Both the position numbers and the translations under genes were made by a program. This document shows positions 12,353-21,186 of a DNA stretch of 64,000 nucleotides, one piece after another. The notes beneath the pieces are model-generated. The model was not told the DNA's origin. It saw only the letters and a program-made list of their open reading frames with translations, and did not search any database. The DNA is taken from the NCBI RefSeq assembly GCF_017368475.1, contig NZ_JAFNJE010000007.1, positions 1 through 64,000 on the forward strand, given 5' to 3'. How positions within the stretch are numbered: the stretch's first letter is position 1; each line of letters begins with the position of its first letter. The DNA is from Alteromonas sp. 5E99-2 (GTDB lineage Bacteria; Pseudomonadota; Gammaproteobacteria; Enterobacterales; Alteromonadaceae).

Positions 12353-12871
12353 TTACTTCTCGTCTTTGATTGCCGCCAATACACGCACAAATTTGGAAGG
12401 AACTTCGTTGATAGTTTGAACGAATTTCCCAACCGGTGCTTTGAAGGTTGCAAGTAGTTTCGCAAGCGCTTCGTCGCGAGTAGGTAGAGAAGCAACTGCA
12501 TCCAATTTTTCTGGACCCAATAAACCACTACCAATTGAAAGTGCAGTAACGTTAAGTTTGTCATTGCTTTTAGAGAAGTCTTTAAAAAGACGTGCTGCAC
12601 CACCTGGTGCCTCTAAAGAAAAGCCATAAATAAGCGGGCCAGTTAGCGCGCTATCCATGTCTGCAAACTTAGTTTCTGACAATGCACGTTTCGCTAATGT
12701 GTTTCTTACAACGCGTAAATAAACGCCTTGTTCACGAGCTTTAACGCGAAGGTCAGTCAGTTCTGCAACTTCCATCCCACGGTATTCAGCAACGGCAACG
12801 GATAGAGCTTGAGATGCAACATCACTTATTTCTGCTACGATCTCTTTTTTTGCTGCTAAGCCTAGTGCCAC
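12353..12871 (-). CDS. rplJ: 50S ribosomal protein L10
   Basis: L10 anchors the L7/L12 stalk on 23S rRNA and, as the L10-L12 complex, represses its own translation. I place the start at the GTG at 12871 (172 residues, reading (M)[13 protein letters not shown]), because AGAGGTG lies 6 nt upstream and this matches the usual family N-terminus. A second GTG three codons upstream (12880) is inside that Shine-Dalgarno and would give 175 residues. The RNA-binding part ([11 protein letters not shown]) and C-terminal L12-binding helix are present. Confidence 0.96.
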   Translation of the reverse strand: MALGLAAKKEIVAEISDVASQALSVAVAEYRGMEVAELTDLRVKAREQGVYLRVVRNTLAKRALSETKFADMDSALTGPLIYGFSLEAPGGAARLFKDFSKSNDKLNVTALSIGSGLLGPEKLDAVASLPTRDEALAKLLATFKAPVGKFVQTINEVPSKFVRVLAAIKDEK

Positions 12872-12880
12872 TGAGTTCAC

Positions 12881-13090
12881 CTCTTAAGTTCTGATGTTTA
12901 TCTTTCGACTTACATCAGTGTTCACAGATTGATGCAACACTTTCGTATTGCACCGCTCTACGGTGTCTTTTCCCCAGAGAGTCTGGTTCGAACCACCGTC
13001 TGCGCAGGCTGTTACATTAAGTAGTGCTTACGCACCGCACCTGCGGTCTTGGACGGGAACGATATTCGAAAACATCGCCCCAACCCACAT
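12881..13090 (-). promoter_or_regulatory. L10-type mRNA leader upstream of rplJ
   Basis: The 225-nt gap between rplA and rplJ has no gene but several stable hairpins: AGTGTT/AACACT (12917-12941), CACCG/CGGTG (12951-12965) and ACCGCA/TGCGGT (13034-13047). Length, position and hairpins fit the L10 leader, where L10-L12 binding represses translation. Assignment is by position and structure; a covariance search was not possible. Confidence 0.6.
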
Positions 13091-13096
13091 TCTTTA

Positions 13097-13792
13097 CTAC
13101 TGACCTAAAGACGCTTTGTCTACAGTCACGCCAGCACCCATAGTGGTGCTTAGGCTAATCTTTCCGAAGTACGCACCTTTAGCAGAAGACGGCTTAGCTT
13201 TCTTAAGCGCTTCTAGCAATGCATCCAAATTCTCTTGAATTTGATTTGCTTCAAATGCGATTTTACCAATGCTTGCGTGAATGATACCGTTCTTGTCGTT
13301 TCTATAACGAACTTGACCCGCTTTAGCATTTTTAACTGCTGTCGCTACGTCTGGAGTTACAGTACCCGTCTTAGGGTTAGGCATTAAGCCACGAGGACCT
13401 AAGATTTGACCTAGTTGACCAACCACACGCATCGCGTCTGGGCTAGCAACAACAACGTCAAAGTTCATTTCGCCTTTCTTAACTTGTTCAGCTAAGTCTT
13501 CCATGCCAACAACATCAGCACCAGCTTCTTTAGCTGCGTCAACGTTTGCGCCTTGAGTAAATACAGCAACGCGAACATCTTTACCTGTACCATTTGGCAA
13601 CACTGTTGCGCCACGTACGTTTTGGTCAGATTTCTTAGCATCAATACCAAGATTGATTGCTACGTCTACACTTTCTGCAAACTTCGCTGTGCCAAACTCT
13701 TTCAACAAAGCGATTGCTTCATTGATTTCGTATTCTTTAGTTGCGTCAACCTTCTCGCGGATGGTCCGCATGCGTTTAGTTAATTTTGCCAT
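13097..13792 (-). CDS. rplA: 50S ribosomal protein L1
   Basis: A 231-residue L1, which forms the mobile stalk by the ribosomal E site. It starts [16 protein letters not shown] and has the typical [16 protein letters not shown] near residue 130. It begins 4 nt after the rplK stop, so the two are translationally coupled. In E. coli L1 represses rplK-rplA by binding the rplK leader; the same is expected here but no binding site was verified. Confidence 0.98.
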   Translation of the reverse strand: MAKLTKRMRTIREKVDATKEYEINEAIALLKEFGTAKFAESVDVAINLGIDAKKSDQNVRGATVLPNGTGKDVRVAVFTQGANVDAAKEAGADVVGMEDLAEQVKKGEMNFDVVVASPDAMRVVGQLGQILGPRGLMPNPKTGTVTPDVATAVKNAKAGQVRYRNDKNGIIHASIGKIAFEANQIQENLDALLEALKKAKPSSAKGAYFGKISLSTTMGAGVTVDKASLGQ

Positions 13793-13796
13793 GCGA

Positions 13797-14225
13797 TTAG
13801 CCCTCTACGTTTAAGCCCATGCTGCGAGCAGAACCCGCAATGGTGCGTACTGCTGCATCTAAATCTGCAGCGGTTAAGTCTGGTTCTTTCGCTTTTGCGA
13901 TGTCTTCTAATTGAGCGCGAGTAACTGTACCCACTTTCTCTGTATTAGGACGACCAGAACCACTTTTGATACCTGCTGCTTTTTTCAATAAGAATGAAGC
14001 TGGAGGCGTCTTAGTCTCAAACGTGAATGAGCGATCTTCATATACGGTAATTTCAACCGGAACTGGAGCGCCTTTTTCAAGACTTTCTGTTTTTGCGTTA
14101 AACGCTTTACAGAATTCCATGATGTTCACACCGTGTTGACCTAGAGCAGGACCAACCGGAGGACTTGGGTTTGCAGCACCCGCTGCAACCTGTAGCTTAA
14201 TTAAGCCAGTTACTTTTTTAGCCAT
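13797..14225 (-). CDS. rplK: 50S ribosomal protein L11
   Basis: A 142-residue L11, part of the GTPase-associated centre and needed for RelA activation. The start [16 protein letters not shown] is the family start; 12 further in-frame codons upstream are ignored because they lack L11 similarity. [19 protein letters not shown] is intact. It is first in the rplKAJL-rpoBC run and has its own sigma-70 promoter about 90 nt upstream. Confidence 0.97.
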   Translation of the reverse strand: MAKKVTGLIKLQVAAGAANPSPPVGPALGQHGVNIMEFCKAFNAKTESLEKGAPVPVEITVYEDRSFTFETKTPPASFLLKKAAGIKSGSGRPNTEKVGTVTRAQLEDIAKAKEPDLTAADLDAAVRTIAGSARSMGLNVEG

Positions 14226-14313
14226 TTTTCTTCTCTCTGTTGTGGGTCTAACGCCTTGCAAATACGAGAATATCTGCTCAAACGGCTTCCCTTTCCATAA
14301 TTCAGGGCCGCGA

Positions 14314-14342
14314 AGTATAGGGCATGATTAAATGTTGTGCAA
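14314..14342 (-). promoter_or_regulatory. Sigma-70 promoter of rplK
   Basis: On the minus strand TTGCAC (14337-14342), a 17-nt spacer and TATACT (14314-14319), followed by a GC-rich TCGCGGCCC. That discriminator is typical of ppGpp-sensitive ribosomal promoters. Confidence 0.8.
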
Positions 14343-14380
14343 GGGATAATTTACGTTTGTTTTTTAAAGGATAAAAACGA

Positions 14381-14415
14381 AAAATGGGATGCTTAATTAA
14401 TAAGCATCCCATTTT
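14381..14415 (-). terminator. Intrinsic terminator after nusG
   Basis: A perfect 15-bp stem (AAAATGGGATGCTTA and its complement) with a 5-nt loop, followed on the minus strand by TTTTTCGTTTTT. It separates secE-nusG from the rplK promoter. Confidence 0.85.
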
Positions 14416-14444
14416 AAACCATTCGTAAAAAATTAAAGTAATCT

Positions 14445-14978
14445 TTAACCTTTTTCTACTTGTCCGAATTCTAGATCGACTGGCGTAGAACGTCCGAAAA
14501 TAAGTACCGACACTTTTACGCGGCTTTTTTCGTAATCAACTTCTTCAACAACACCATTAAAGTCTGCAAACGGCCCGTCAGTAACGCGAACCACTTCACC
14601 CGGCTCAAACAATGTTTTAGGCTTAGGCTTATCAACATTTTCTTCTAGGCGATTCAGAATTGCGTCAGCTTCACGTTGTGTAATTGGCATAGGTCTATCA
14701 GAAGTACCACCAATGAAGCCTAGCACTCTAGGAACACTCTTAACCAAATGCCAAGAGTCTTCGTTCATATCCATTTCGACTAACACATAGCCTGGATAAA
14801 ATTTACGCTCAGACTTGCGCTTTTGCCCTGCACGCATTTCGACAACTTCTTCAGTTGGAACCAAGATTTGCCCGAAATGGTCTTCCATTTCATGCATCTT
14901 GATATATTCTTCCAACGTTTTCTTAACTCGCCCTTCGTATTGCGAGAAAGCTTGTACCACATACCAGCGCTTGCTCAT
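14445..14978 (-). CDS. nusG: Transcription elongation/antitermination factor NusG
   Basis: A 177-residue NusG. The NGN domain starts [18 protein letters not shown] and carries [10 protein letters not shown] near residue 62. The C-terminal KOW motif follows ([19 protein letters not shown], near residue 128). It binds RNA polymerase and links it to Rho or to ribosomal S10. It starts one nucleotide after the secE stop, so the two are coupled, and ends at a strong terminator. Confidence 0.98.
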   Translation of the reverse strand: MSKRWYVVQAFSQYEGRVKKTLEEYIKMHEMEDHFGQILVPTEEVVEMRAGQKRKSERKFYPGYVLVEMDMNEDSWHLVKSVPRVLGFIGGTSDRPMPITQREADAILNRLEENVDKPKPKTLFEPGEVVRVTDGPFADFNGVVEEVDYEKSRVKVSVLIFGRSTPVDLEFGQVEKG

Positions 14979-14979
14979 A

Positions 14980-15357
14980 TTAGGCTCCTATTCCTGTAAT
15001 CAAACCAACGCCCCACACTATGACAAGGTCAAGAAGCCATAGAAGTAAACCCACAACAATCGTTGCGGCTATGATAACAAGGGTTGTTTGCGTTGCTTCT
15101 TGTCTACTTGGCCAAACGACTTTACGTACTTCTGTACGGGAATCTTTAGCAAACAACAAAAACTGAGCGCCTTTGCTTGTCGATGCGGCAATAAATCCTG
15201 CAACCACTACAGCAGCTACTGCACCTAATGCGCGATACAATACTGACACGTCACCATATAAATAATTTGCCGTAACCACGCCCACTAATAGCGCAATCGC
15301 AACTACCCATTTTATTACGTCTAATGGGTTTGACGCATTTTCAGTCTTTTCACTCAT
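14980..15357 (-). CDS. secE: Protein translocase subunit SecE
   Basis: A 125-residue SecE, an essential part of the SecYEG channel. Two hydrophobic segments lie in the first 60 residues and the conserved third one near the C-terminus, as in the long gammaproteobacterial form. The conserved amphipathic region before the last helix is [19 protein letters not shown]. It lies 37 nt after tRNA-Trp and is coupled to nusG. Confidence 0.96.
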   Translation of the reverse strand: MSEKTENASNPLDVIKWVVAIALLVGVVTANYLYGDVSVLYRALGAVAAVVVAGFIAASTSKGAQFLLFAKDSRTEVRKVVWPSRQEATQTTLVIIAATIVVGLLLWLLDLVIVWGVGLITGIGA

Positions 15358-15394
15358 GATCGTTTCCGGCCTTACCCGATTATTCTCTATAAGT

Positions 15395-15471
15395 TGGCAG
15401 GGGTGGAGGGACTCGAACCCCCAACCATCGGTTTTGGAGACCGCTGTTCTACCAATTCGAACTACACCCCT
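15395..15471 (-). tRNA. tRNA-Trp (anticodon CCA)
   Basis: On the minus strand a 77-nt cloverleaf. The acceptor stem AGGGGTG pairs with CACCCCT and is followed by an encoded GCCA. The anticodon loop is CTCCAAA. The T arm carries TTCGAGT. The D stem GTTC/GAAC encloses a 9-nt loop, one longer than in E. coli. The top pair of the anticodon stem is a G/A mismatch. It precedes secE, as in many gammaproteobacteria. Confidence 0.97.
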
Positions 15472-15578
15472 AAAGTCGTGCTGCTAAATAAAATCAATAG
15501 CAATACGCGTTAAATAGTTACACTTCCTTTGTGGTTTCAAAGAGATAAACACTGGGAAAACGCAAAGGAGGGACGCGT

Positions 15579-15606
15579 ATTATACTTAAGCGTTTGCTCC
15601 TTACAA
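15579..15606 (-). promoter_or_regulatory. Stable-RNA-type promoter upstream of tRNA-Trp
   Basis: On the minus strand TTGTAA (15601-15606), a 16-nt spacer and a perfect TATAAT (15579-15584), followed by ACGCGTCCC. The GC-rich discriminator fits a stringently controlled promoter. It lies about 110 nt before tRNA-Trp and would transcribe tRNA-Trp-secE-nusG. Confidence 0.7.
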
Positions 15607-15623
15607 GCGCTTTTAACAGTGGA

Positions 15624-17465
15624 TTATTCTAAACCGAGAAATCCACCGGTTTGATGTTCCCATAATTTGGCATAAATCCCCTGCTTCTTTAACAAATCTT
15701 GATGGGATCCTGATTCAACTACTTCACCGTTTTCAATTACAATGAGTCTATCCATTTTGGCAATAGTTGATAACCGATGTGCTATTGCCATTACCGTCTT
15801 ATTTTCCATTACCTTATCTAGACAAACTTGAATAGCCGATTCAACTTCGGAATCCAATGCAGATGTCGCTTCGTCTAACACTAAAATAGGCGCATCTTTA
15901 AGTAATACCCTTGCAATGGCAATACGCTGTCGTTGTCCGCCAGAAAGTGTCACACCTCGCTCGCCAACATGTGCGTCATACCCGACTCGGCCTTGTTTGT
16001 CAGATAAGGATAAAATAAATTCATGAGCTTCAGCTTGTTTCGCTGCCGCCATCATTTCGTCGTCAGTAGCATTTTGGCGACCATACATAATATTTTCCCT
16101 TACAGAACGATGCATTAGCGAAGTGTCTTGGGTAACCATACTAATATTTTGACGCAGGTTTTCTTGTTTGACGTCAGTGATATCTTGCCCATCAATAATG
16201 ATTTTTCCGCTCTGAATATCGTAAAAACGCAAAAGAAGGTTCACTAAGGTAGACTTACCCGCTCCAGAACGCCCAACTATCCCCACCTTCTCGCCTTTTT
16301 TTATACTTAGGTTCAATGAGTTAAACACTTCGATACGCTGGTCATTTGGGCCAGGGTAACAAAATTGAATTTGCTTAAATTCAATGGCTCCGCCATTGAC
16401 TATTAAGTCTTTAGTTATAGGCTTGTCTTTAACCTCTACTGGAGTAACCAAGGTATTCATTCCATCTTGTACGGTTCCTAAGCTTTCAAACAATGACGAC
16501 ACTTCCCACATGATCCAATGAGATATACCGTTTAAACGCAAACATAAGCTTACTGCAATGGCGATATCCCCAGGTGTAATTGTGCCTTGAGTCCAAAAAA
16601 AGACCGACAGCGCACCAACACAAAAAATAAGTAAGCCGTTAACTAACTCTACAACTGATTCGAGTACAGTAACCAAACGCATTTGAGGGTAAACCGTGTG
16701 CAAAAATCCTTCCATGCTTTCTTTGGCATAATCCGCTTCTCTTTGGCTATGTGAAAACAATTTTACGGTAGGAATATTGGTGTAACTATCGACTATTCGA
16801 CCTGTCATTAATGATCTTGCATTCGCTTGCTCTTGAGACACGGCTTTAATTCGCGGCACCAGTATTCTCAATATACTGACATAGACAATTAGCCACACCA
16901 CTAACACTGTCGCTAAACGCCAATCAGCACTAAACAACAAGACTAAGATACTAATAAAATACACACCTACATACACGGCTAAATCGAGAATTTTAGACAC
17001 TGTTTCTCTGACCGATAGCGCAGTTTGCATTACCTTTGTTGCTACCCGACCTGCAAATTCATTTTGGTAAAACGACAGAGACTGCCCTAGTAAATACCGA
17101 TGGGCTTGCCAGCGTATCGCCATTGGAAAGTTTCCCATTAGCGATTGCTGTTTAATCATTGAATGGAAAAACACAGCCGTTGGAATAAGTACAAGGGCTA
17201 CCCCTCCCATTGTAATTAACGTCCATTTTTCTTGCGCTAATAAAGTGTTTGGATCTCGCGATGCGAACCAGTCGACTAACTTACCTAAAAAGCCATACAA
17301 GCCCACTTCCATCATTGCGATTACAGCACTTAAAAAAGAAACTAAAAAAAGCGCTGGCCACATTCCTTGCGAATAATACAAGCAGAATGCCAATAAGCCT
17401 TTTGGTGGCTGCTTTGCTTCGCGTGATGGAAATGCGTCAGTAAAACGTTCAAAAAATCCAAACAT
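15624..17465 (-). CDS. ABC exporter, fused permease and ATPase
   Basis: A 613-residue half-transporter of the MsbA/MdlB type. Membrane segments fill roughly residues 25-320. The ATPase domain has Walker A GRSGAGKST (398-406), signature LSGGQ (507-511), Walker B ILVLDEATSALD (527-538) and switch histidine (563, AHRLST). Such proteins dimerise and export lipids, drugs or peptides using ATP; the substrate cannot be told from sequence. It is 18 nt after a MAPEG-family gene on the same strand, probably co-transcribed. Confidence 0.9.
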   Translation of the reverse strand: MFGFFERFTDAFPSREAKQPPKGLLAFCLYYSQGMWPALFLVSFLSAVIAMMEVGLYGFLGKLVDWFASRDPNTLLAQEKWTLITMGGVALVLIPTAVFFHSMIKQQSLMGNFPMAIRWQAHRYLLGQSLSFYQNEFAGRVATKVMQTALSVRETVSKILDLAVYVGVYFISILVLLFSADWRLATVLVVWLIVYVSILRILVPRIKAVSQEQANARSLMTGRIVDSYTNIPTVKLFSHSQREADYAKESMEGFLHTVYPQMRLVTVLESVVELVNGLLIFCVGALSVFFWTQGTITPGDIAIAVSLCLRLNGISHWIMWEVSSLFESLGTVQDGMNTLVTPVEVKDKPITKDLIVNGGAIEFKQIQFCYPGPNDQRIEVFNSLNLSIKKGEKVGIVGRSGAGKSTLVNLLLRFYDIQSGKIIIDGQDITDVKQENLRQNISMVTQDTSLMHRSVRENIMYGRQNATDDEMMAAAKQAEAHEFILSLSDKQGRVGYDAHVGERGVTLSGGQRQRIAIARVLLKDAPILVLDEATSALDSEVESAIQVCLDKVMENKTVMAIAHRLSTIAKMDRLIVIENGEVVESGSHQDLLKKQGIYAKLWEHQTGGFLGLE

Positions 17466-17483
17466 ATAGCGTTAATAAAACCT

Positions 17484-17891
17484 TTAAACTAAGAAGAAAC
17501 GGTAAATCCAAAAAGAAACAATGCCGATTTGCGTAAGAAACAAAACAAAGCGGCCTTGTATCGCAATATCAGATGTGGAAACCAAATGCACAAGTGATTG
17601 CCCAACACGAGCGGCCAATAAAATAAGCGCTAAACTGTCAGTGATAACCATGTTATTTGTGGCTAGGGAATAAAGTAATGTGCCACCAATGAACACAAAG
17701 CTTTCAGAACAATTTGCTTGTGCTCTTGTGAGCCTTTCGCCAAAGCCTTGTATGTCACTGCCGTCAGAAGCAAATTTTAACGTCGCCTTTTTCTTGGTTT
17801 GCACCAAGGCGGTACGATAAACAGCCATCGCTACCAATAACGTTAGTGTCCAAATAATAAAGCCTAATAGAGCTAAGCCTGTGTGAGTCAT
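17484..17891 (-). CDS. MAPEG-family membrane protein
   Basis: A 135-residue protein with four hydrophobic segments and the MAPEG-like GFGERLTRAQANCSESFV between the first two. MAPEG proteins are membrane enzymes related to eukaryotic glutathione transferases; bacterial members of this branch have no fixed function. The ATG at 17891 is chosen because GAGGTG lies just upstream; a TTG at 17903 would overlap that site. It precedes the ABC exporter. Confidence 0.8.
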   Translation of the reverse strand: MTHTGLALLGFIIWTLTLLVAMAVYRTALVQTKKKATLKFASDGSDIQGFGERLTRAQANCSESFVFIGGTLLYSLATNNMVITDSLALILLAARVGQSLVHLVSTSDIAIQGRFVLFLTQIGIVSFWIYRFFLV

Positions 17892-18017
17892 AAAACACCT
17901 CAATTTTGTTGATTTTCTTCAAGTATATCAGCAAAGTTGTTACAACATATGTTCCATCTCTACCCTTTAAGTACTATCTCGTGGTATTTAAAGATAAGAC
18001 TACCAAGAGAATCAAAT

Positions 18018-20087
18018 ATGAAAAAAAATATACTATCATCAAGCATTACTGCAGCTCTATCTATTATGGTTTTTGCCGGTTGTGCACCAACATCGCCTAC
18101 GCAACAGGAAACAAGCATTAGTGCCCCCAAAACGGTACAATCATCGGGCGTAGTACTTGCCAACATGAATCAGGATATTCACCCTGGTGACGACTTCTTT
18201 TCTTATGTGAACGGTACATGGTTTGAAAACTTTGAAATTCCCGCCGATAAATCTCGCTACGGCGCCTTCACAAAATTAAGCGACGACTCTCAAGAAGACG
18301 TTCTCGAAATTATTGAAGCTACGGCAGCCGGCGACTTCCCGAAAGGAAGTGATGAGCAAAAGGTAGGTGATTTTTACCAGTCATTTATGGACATTGATCA
18401 GCGTAATAGTCTTGGCCTATCGCCAATAGAAGCCCCATTATCTCGAATCGAAAACATAAATAACCACAAAGACTTAGCATCCTATTTAGCCTACGCGAAC
18501 AAATATAACTTAGGAGGCTTGTTTGCACTGAGCCAATTTGCCGACTTTAAAGATCCCGATTATTACATGATGCTATTTTGGCAAGGTGGGTTAGGCTTAC
18601 CTGAAAGAGAGTTTTATTTCAAAGACGACGAAGCATCCAGTCGAATTAGAAATGAATATGTTGCCCATATTGCCACTATTCTTGCCCTAGCCGGAGACAA
18701 AGACGCTACGGTAAAAGCAGAAAAAATCATGGCCCTTGAAACTAAGGTAGCCAATATTCATATGAAGAAGGAAGACACTCGAAATTGGGCGGTTAATTAC
18801 AACAAGGTGCCGACTTCAGACCTTAAAAACATCATGCCTAACTTTAATTGGCAAGCCTATTTGACAGAAGCCGATATCGCCGATGTGGACAACATCGTAT
18901 TACTGCAAACCGATTACCTTAAACAGCTCGATGCTGTAATTACTGATACGCCAATAGAAATGTGGAAAACCTACCTTCGTTGGCATGTGCTTGATCAATC
19001 TGCATCTTATCTAACTCAAGAATTTGCTGATGCCAATTTTAACTTCTTTGGCAAAGTAATGAGTGGCGTAGAGCAACAACAACCAATGTGGCGTCGTGGA
19101 GTCAACTTGGTTAATAGTTCTGTAGGCGAAATCATAGGTAAAGTGTACGTTAAACAACATTTCCCTCCTGAGGCTAAAGCCCGTATGGAAGTTATGGTGG
19201 ACAACTTACTAAAAGCCTACAAAACAAGCATTACAGAATTAGATTGGATGACAGATGAGACCCGTCAACAAGCCTTAGATAAGCTGTCTAAATTTACGGT
19301 GAAAATTGGCTATCCCGATACTTGGAGAGATGATGGGAATCTATCCGTTGATAGTAAAAGCCTCATTGGCAATTTACAAAACTTAGCCGAAGTTCGCTAC
19401 GCCGAAATGTTAGAAAAACAAAAAGGTAAAGTACGTAAATGGGAATGGGGCATGACTCCTCAAACGGTAAATGCGTATTACAATCCCACCGCAAACGAAA
19501 TTGTTTTCCCAGCTGCAATTTTACAGCCTCCTTTCTTTGATATGGAAGCAGAAGACGCGGTTAATTACGGCGGCATTGGCGCAGTTATCGGCCATGAAAT
19601 CGGTCATGGCTTTGACGATTCTGGTAGTACGTTTGACGGTGACGGGGCATTGAGAAATTGGTGGACCGATGATGACAGACATGAATTTGAACAGCGCACC
19701 AGCCAGTTAGTAAATCAATACAACAGCTTTGAAGCTCTGAATGGCTTGTACGTAAATGGCCAGTACACACTAGGTGAAAATATTGGAGATTTAGGCGGTA
19801 TTAGTATTGCGCTAAAAGCTTACCAGTTGTCTTTAGGAGAAAAAGCCTCTCCTGTACTTGATGGTTTTACTGGAGAACAAAGGGTGTTTATCGGCTTTGG
19901 CCAAGTTTGGGCGGCTAAATATCGCGAAGAAGCTGTACGTTCGCAAATCAGTACTGACAGCCATTCACCGCCTCAATTTAGAGCGAATGGCACCCTGCGA
20001 AATGTACCTGAGTTCTATGAAGCATTTAATGTGACAGAGGACCACGCGTTATTCTTACCAGAAGAAAAGCGAGTTAAAATTTGGTAA
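18018..20087 (+). CDS. M13-family zinc metallopeptidase, lipoprotein
   Basis: A 689-residue neprilysin-type (PepO) peptidase. The zinc site HEIGH is at residues 526-530, inside VIGHEIGHGFDDSGSTF. The second metal-binding region is ENIGDLGG near residue 587. The N-terminus is a lipoprotein signal, with the cleavage cysteine at residue 22 (FAGC). The start at 18018 gives this signal and follows AAGAGA; an upstream open stretch lacks such features. It probably cleaves small peptides in the periplasm. No partner gene is evident next to it. Confidence 0.92.
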   Translation: MKKNILSSSITAALSIMVFAGCAPTSPTQQETSISAPKTVQSSGVVLANMNQDIHPGDDFFSYVNGTWFENFEIPADKSRYGAFTKLSDDSQEDVLEIIEATAAGDFPKGSDEQKVGDFYQSFMDIDQRNSLGLSPIEAPLSRIENINNHKDLASYLAYANKYNLGGLFALSQFADFKDPDYYMMLFWQGGLGLPEREFYFKDDEASSRIRNEYVAHIATILALAGDKDATVKAEKIMALETKVANIHMKKEDTRNWAVNYNKVPTSDLKNIMPNFNWQAYLTEADIADVDNIVLLQTDYLKQLDAVITDTPIEMWKTYLRWHVLDQSASYLTQEFADANFNFFGKVMSGVEQQQPMWRRGVNLVNSSVGEIIGKVYVKQHFPPEAKARMEVMVDNLLKAYKTSITELDWMTDETRQQALDKLSKFTVKIGYPDTWRDDGNLSVDSKSLIGNLQNLAEVRYAEMLEKQKGKVRKWEWGMTPQTVNAYYNPTANEIVFPAAILQPPFFDMEAEDAVNYGGIGAVIGHEIGHGFDDSGSTFDGDGALRNWWTDDDRHEFEQRTSQLVNQYNSFEALNGLYVNGQYTLGENIGDLGGISIALKAYQLSLGEKASPVLDGFTGEQRVFIGFGQVWAAKYREEAVRSQISTDSHSPPQFRANGTLRNVPEFYEAFNVTEDHALFLPEEKRVKIW

Positions 20088-20103
20088 GTAACTAACATAA
20101 TCT

Positions 20104-20139
20104 TGTGGAATAACTCAAACCACTCTGAGTTATTCCACA
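20104..20139. terminator. Hairpin between convergent genes
   Basis: A perfect 14-bp inverted repeat (TGTGGAATAACTCA and its complement, 8-nt loop) lies between the peptidase and hydrolase stops. The T-tracts are poor on both sides, so a terminator role is likely but not certain. Confidence 0.55.
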
Positions 20140-20152
20140 CAAAGGTGTTTTA

Positions 20153-21121
20153 TTAATGATTACCTAAAAATTCAACAATATGCTCGCTAACTTCATCAGG
20201 GGCTTCTTCTTGTAAAAAATGTCCAGCGTCGACTATATGCACATCTGATTCTTTTATATTCAACACCGACATTACATGCTCACTCTGTTCAGGCCAATGT
20301 AATATTCCATCATCATTTCCCCAAATTACCGCGACTGGCACACCATCTAATTTAGTCAAAACAGGCTCAAAATCGGGCAAATGATTACACGTATTGGTAA
20401 AAAATTGATACATGCCTTTGGTTTTCCCTTCTAATAATGGTGTTTGAAAACCAGTAAAGCTCACATCGGTTAAGGTATTACCTTTCAACCCTTCTTTAAA
20501 AAGTTGGTTAAGTAACGGTGTAGAGGTGCTCTCCTCTGTGTAAAGCGACATCGCTAATTTTGCAGCAGGACCTTGACTCATTTTAACAGGAGGGTTGAAC
20601 CCTTCATTAAAAATTATGGTGTTCAATATCACTAAATTATCAAACTTGTTGGGTGCCATATCAACTAATGCCCATGTCCACACACCACCTGCGTCATGCA
20701 TAACATGAGTCCAAGTATCAATATTCAATGAATCCATTAGTGCTAAAATACGTTTTGCATGTTGTTCTGGCGCATAGACATCATAACCATCTGGGTTGTC
20801 GCTATTGCCAAAACCCAGCATGTCTGGTGCAATAACCCGATAACCGTCGGCGACTAAGTTATCTATCATCTTGCGATACAGCCAAGACGAACTAGGCACG
20901 CCATGCAATAACAAAATCACCTTTTCGCCTTCACCGGCATCAATGTAGCTAATTTTGCCATCGCTAGATTGAAAGGCATCTTGCAGCTCCCGAAACTCAA
21001 GGTAGGTCTGGGCATCGTGAGTCTCTACTACGTCTACAGACTCGCAGCCAGTCAATACTAAGGCTGATGCAACTGCCCAAAACACAATAAAACGATGAAA
21101 TATCAATTTAATCACTTGCAT
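20153..21121 (-). CDS. Alpha/beta hydrolase lipoprotein, haloalkane dehalogenase/epoxide hydrolase-like
   Basis: A 322-residue alpha/beta-fold hydrolase. The oxyanion HG is at 73-74 and the nucleophile is Asp143 in MHDAGG. An acidic residue lies at 270-271 (WGNDDG) and the catalytic histidine at 301. An aspartate nucleophile fits the dehalogenase and epoxide-hydrolase branches, not esterases; the substrate is unknown. The start at 21121 gives a lipoprotein signal with LVLTGC (Cys26); an earlier in-frame start at 21208 would overlap speE. It is last in the speD-speE operon, 65 nt after speE. Confidence 0.8.
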   Translation of the reverse strand: MQVIKLIFHRFIVFWAVASALVLTGCESVDVVETHDAQTYLEFRELQDAFQSSDGKISYIDAGEGEKVILLLHGVPSSSWLYRKMIDNLVADGYRVIAPDMLGFGNSDNPDGYDVYAPEQHAKRILALMDSLNIDTWTHVMHDAGGVWTWALVDMAPNKFDNLVILNTIIFNEGFNPPVKMSQGPAAKLAMSLYTEESTSTPLLNQLFKEGLKGNTLTDVSFTGFQTPLLEGKTKGMYQFFTNTCNHLPDFEPVLTKLDGVPVAVIWGNDDGILHWPEQSEHVMSVLNIKESDVHIVDAGHFLQEEAPDEVSEHIVEFLGNH

Positions 21122-21186
21122 AAACTCACATAAAGAAGAAAAAAAGTAAGCAACAGTGTAAGGGGAAAATAGGAAAGAGTGAACAG

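Noticed and set aside
13797-14261. Longer form of L11 starting at 14261
   Set aside because: The extra 12 residues do not match L11 from any bacterium I know; MAKKVTG at 14225 does.
15472-15578. A second tRNA in the tRNA-Trp leader
   Set aside because: No cloverleaf with T-loop consensus could be drawn.
17937-18017. Extended N-terminus for the M13 peptidase
   Set aside because: The start at 18018 gives a lipoprotein signal and a Shine-Dalgarno; the extension would bury the signal peptide.
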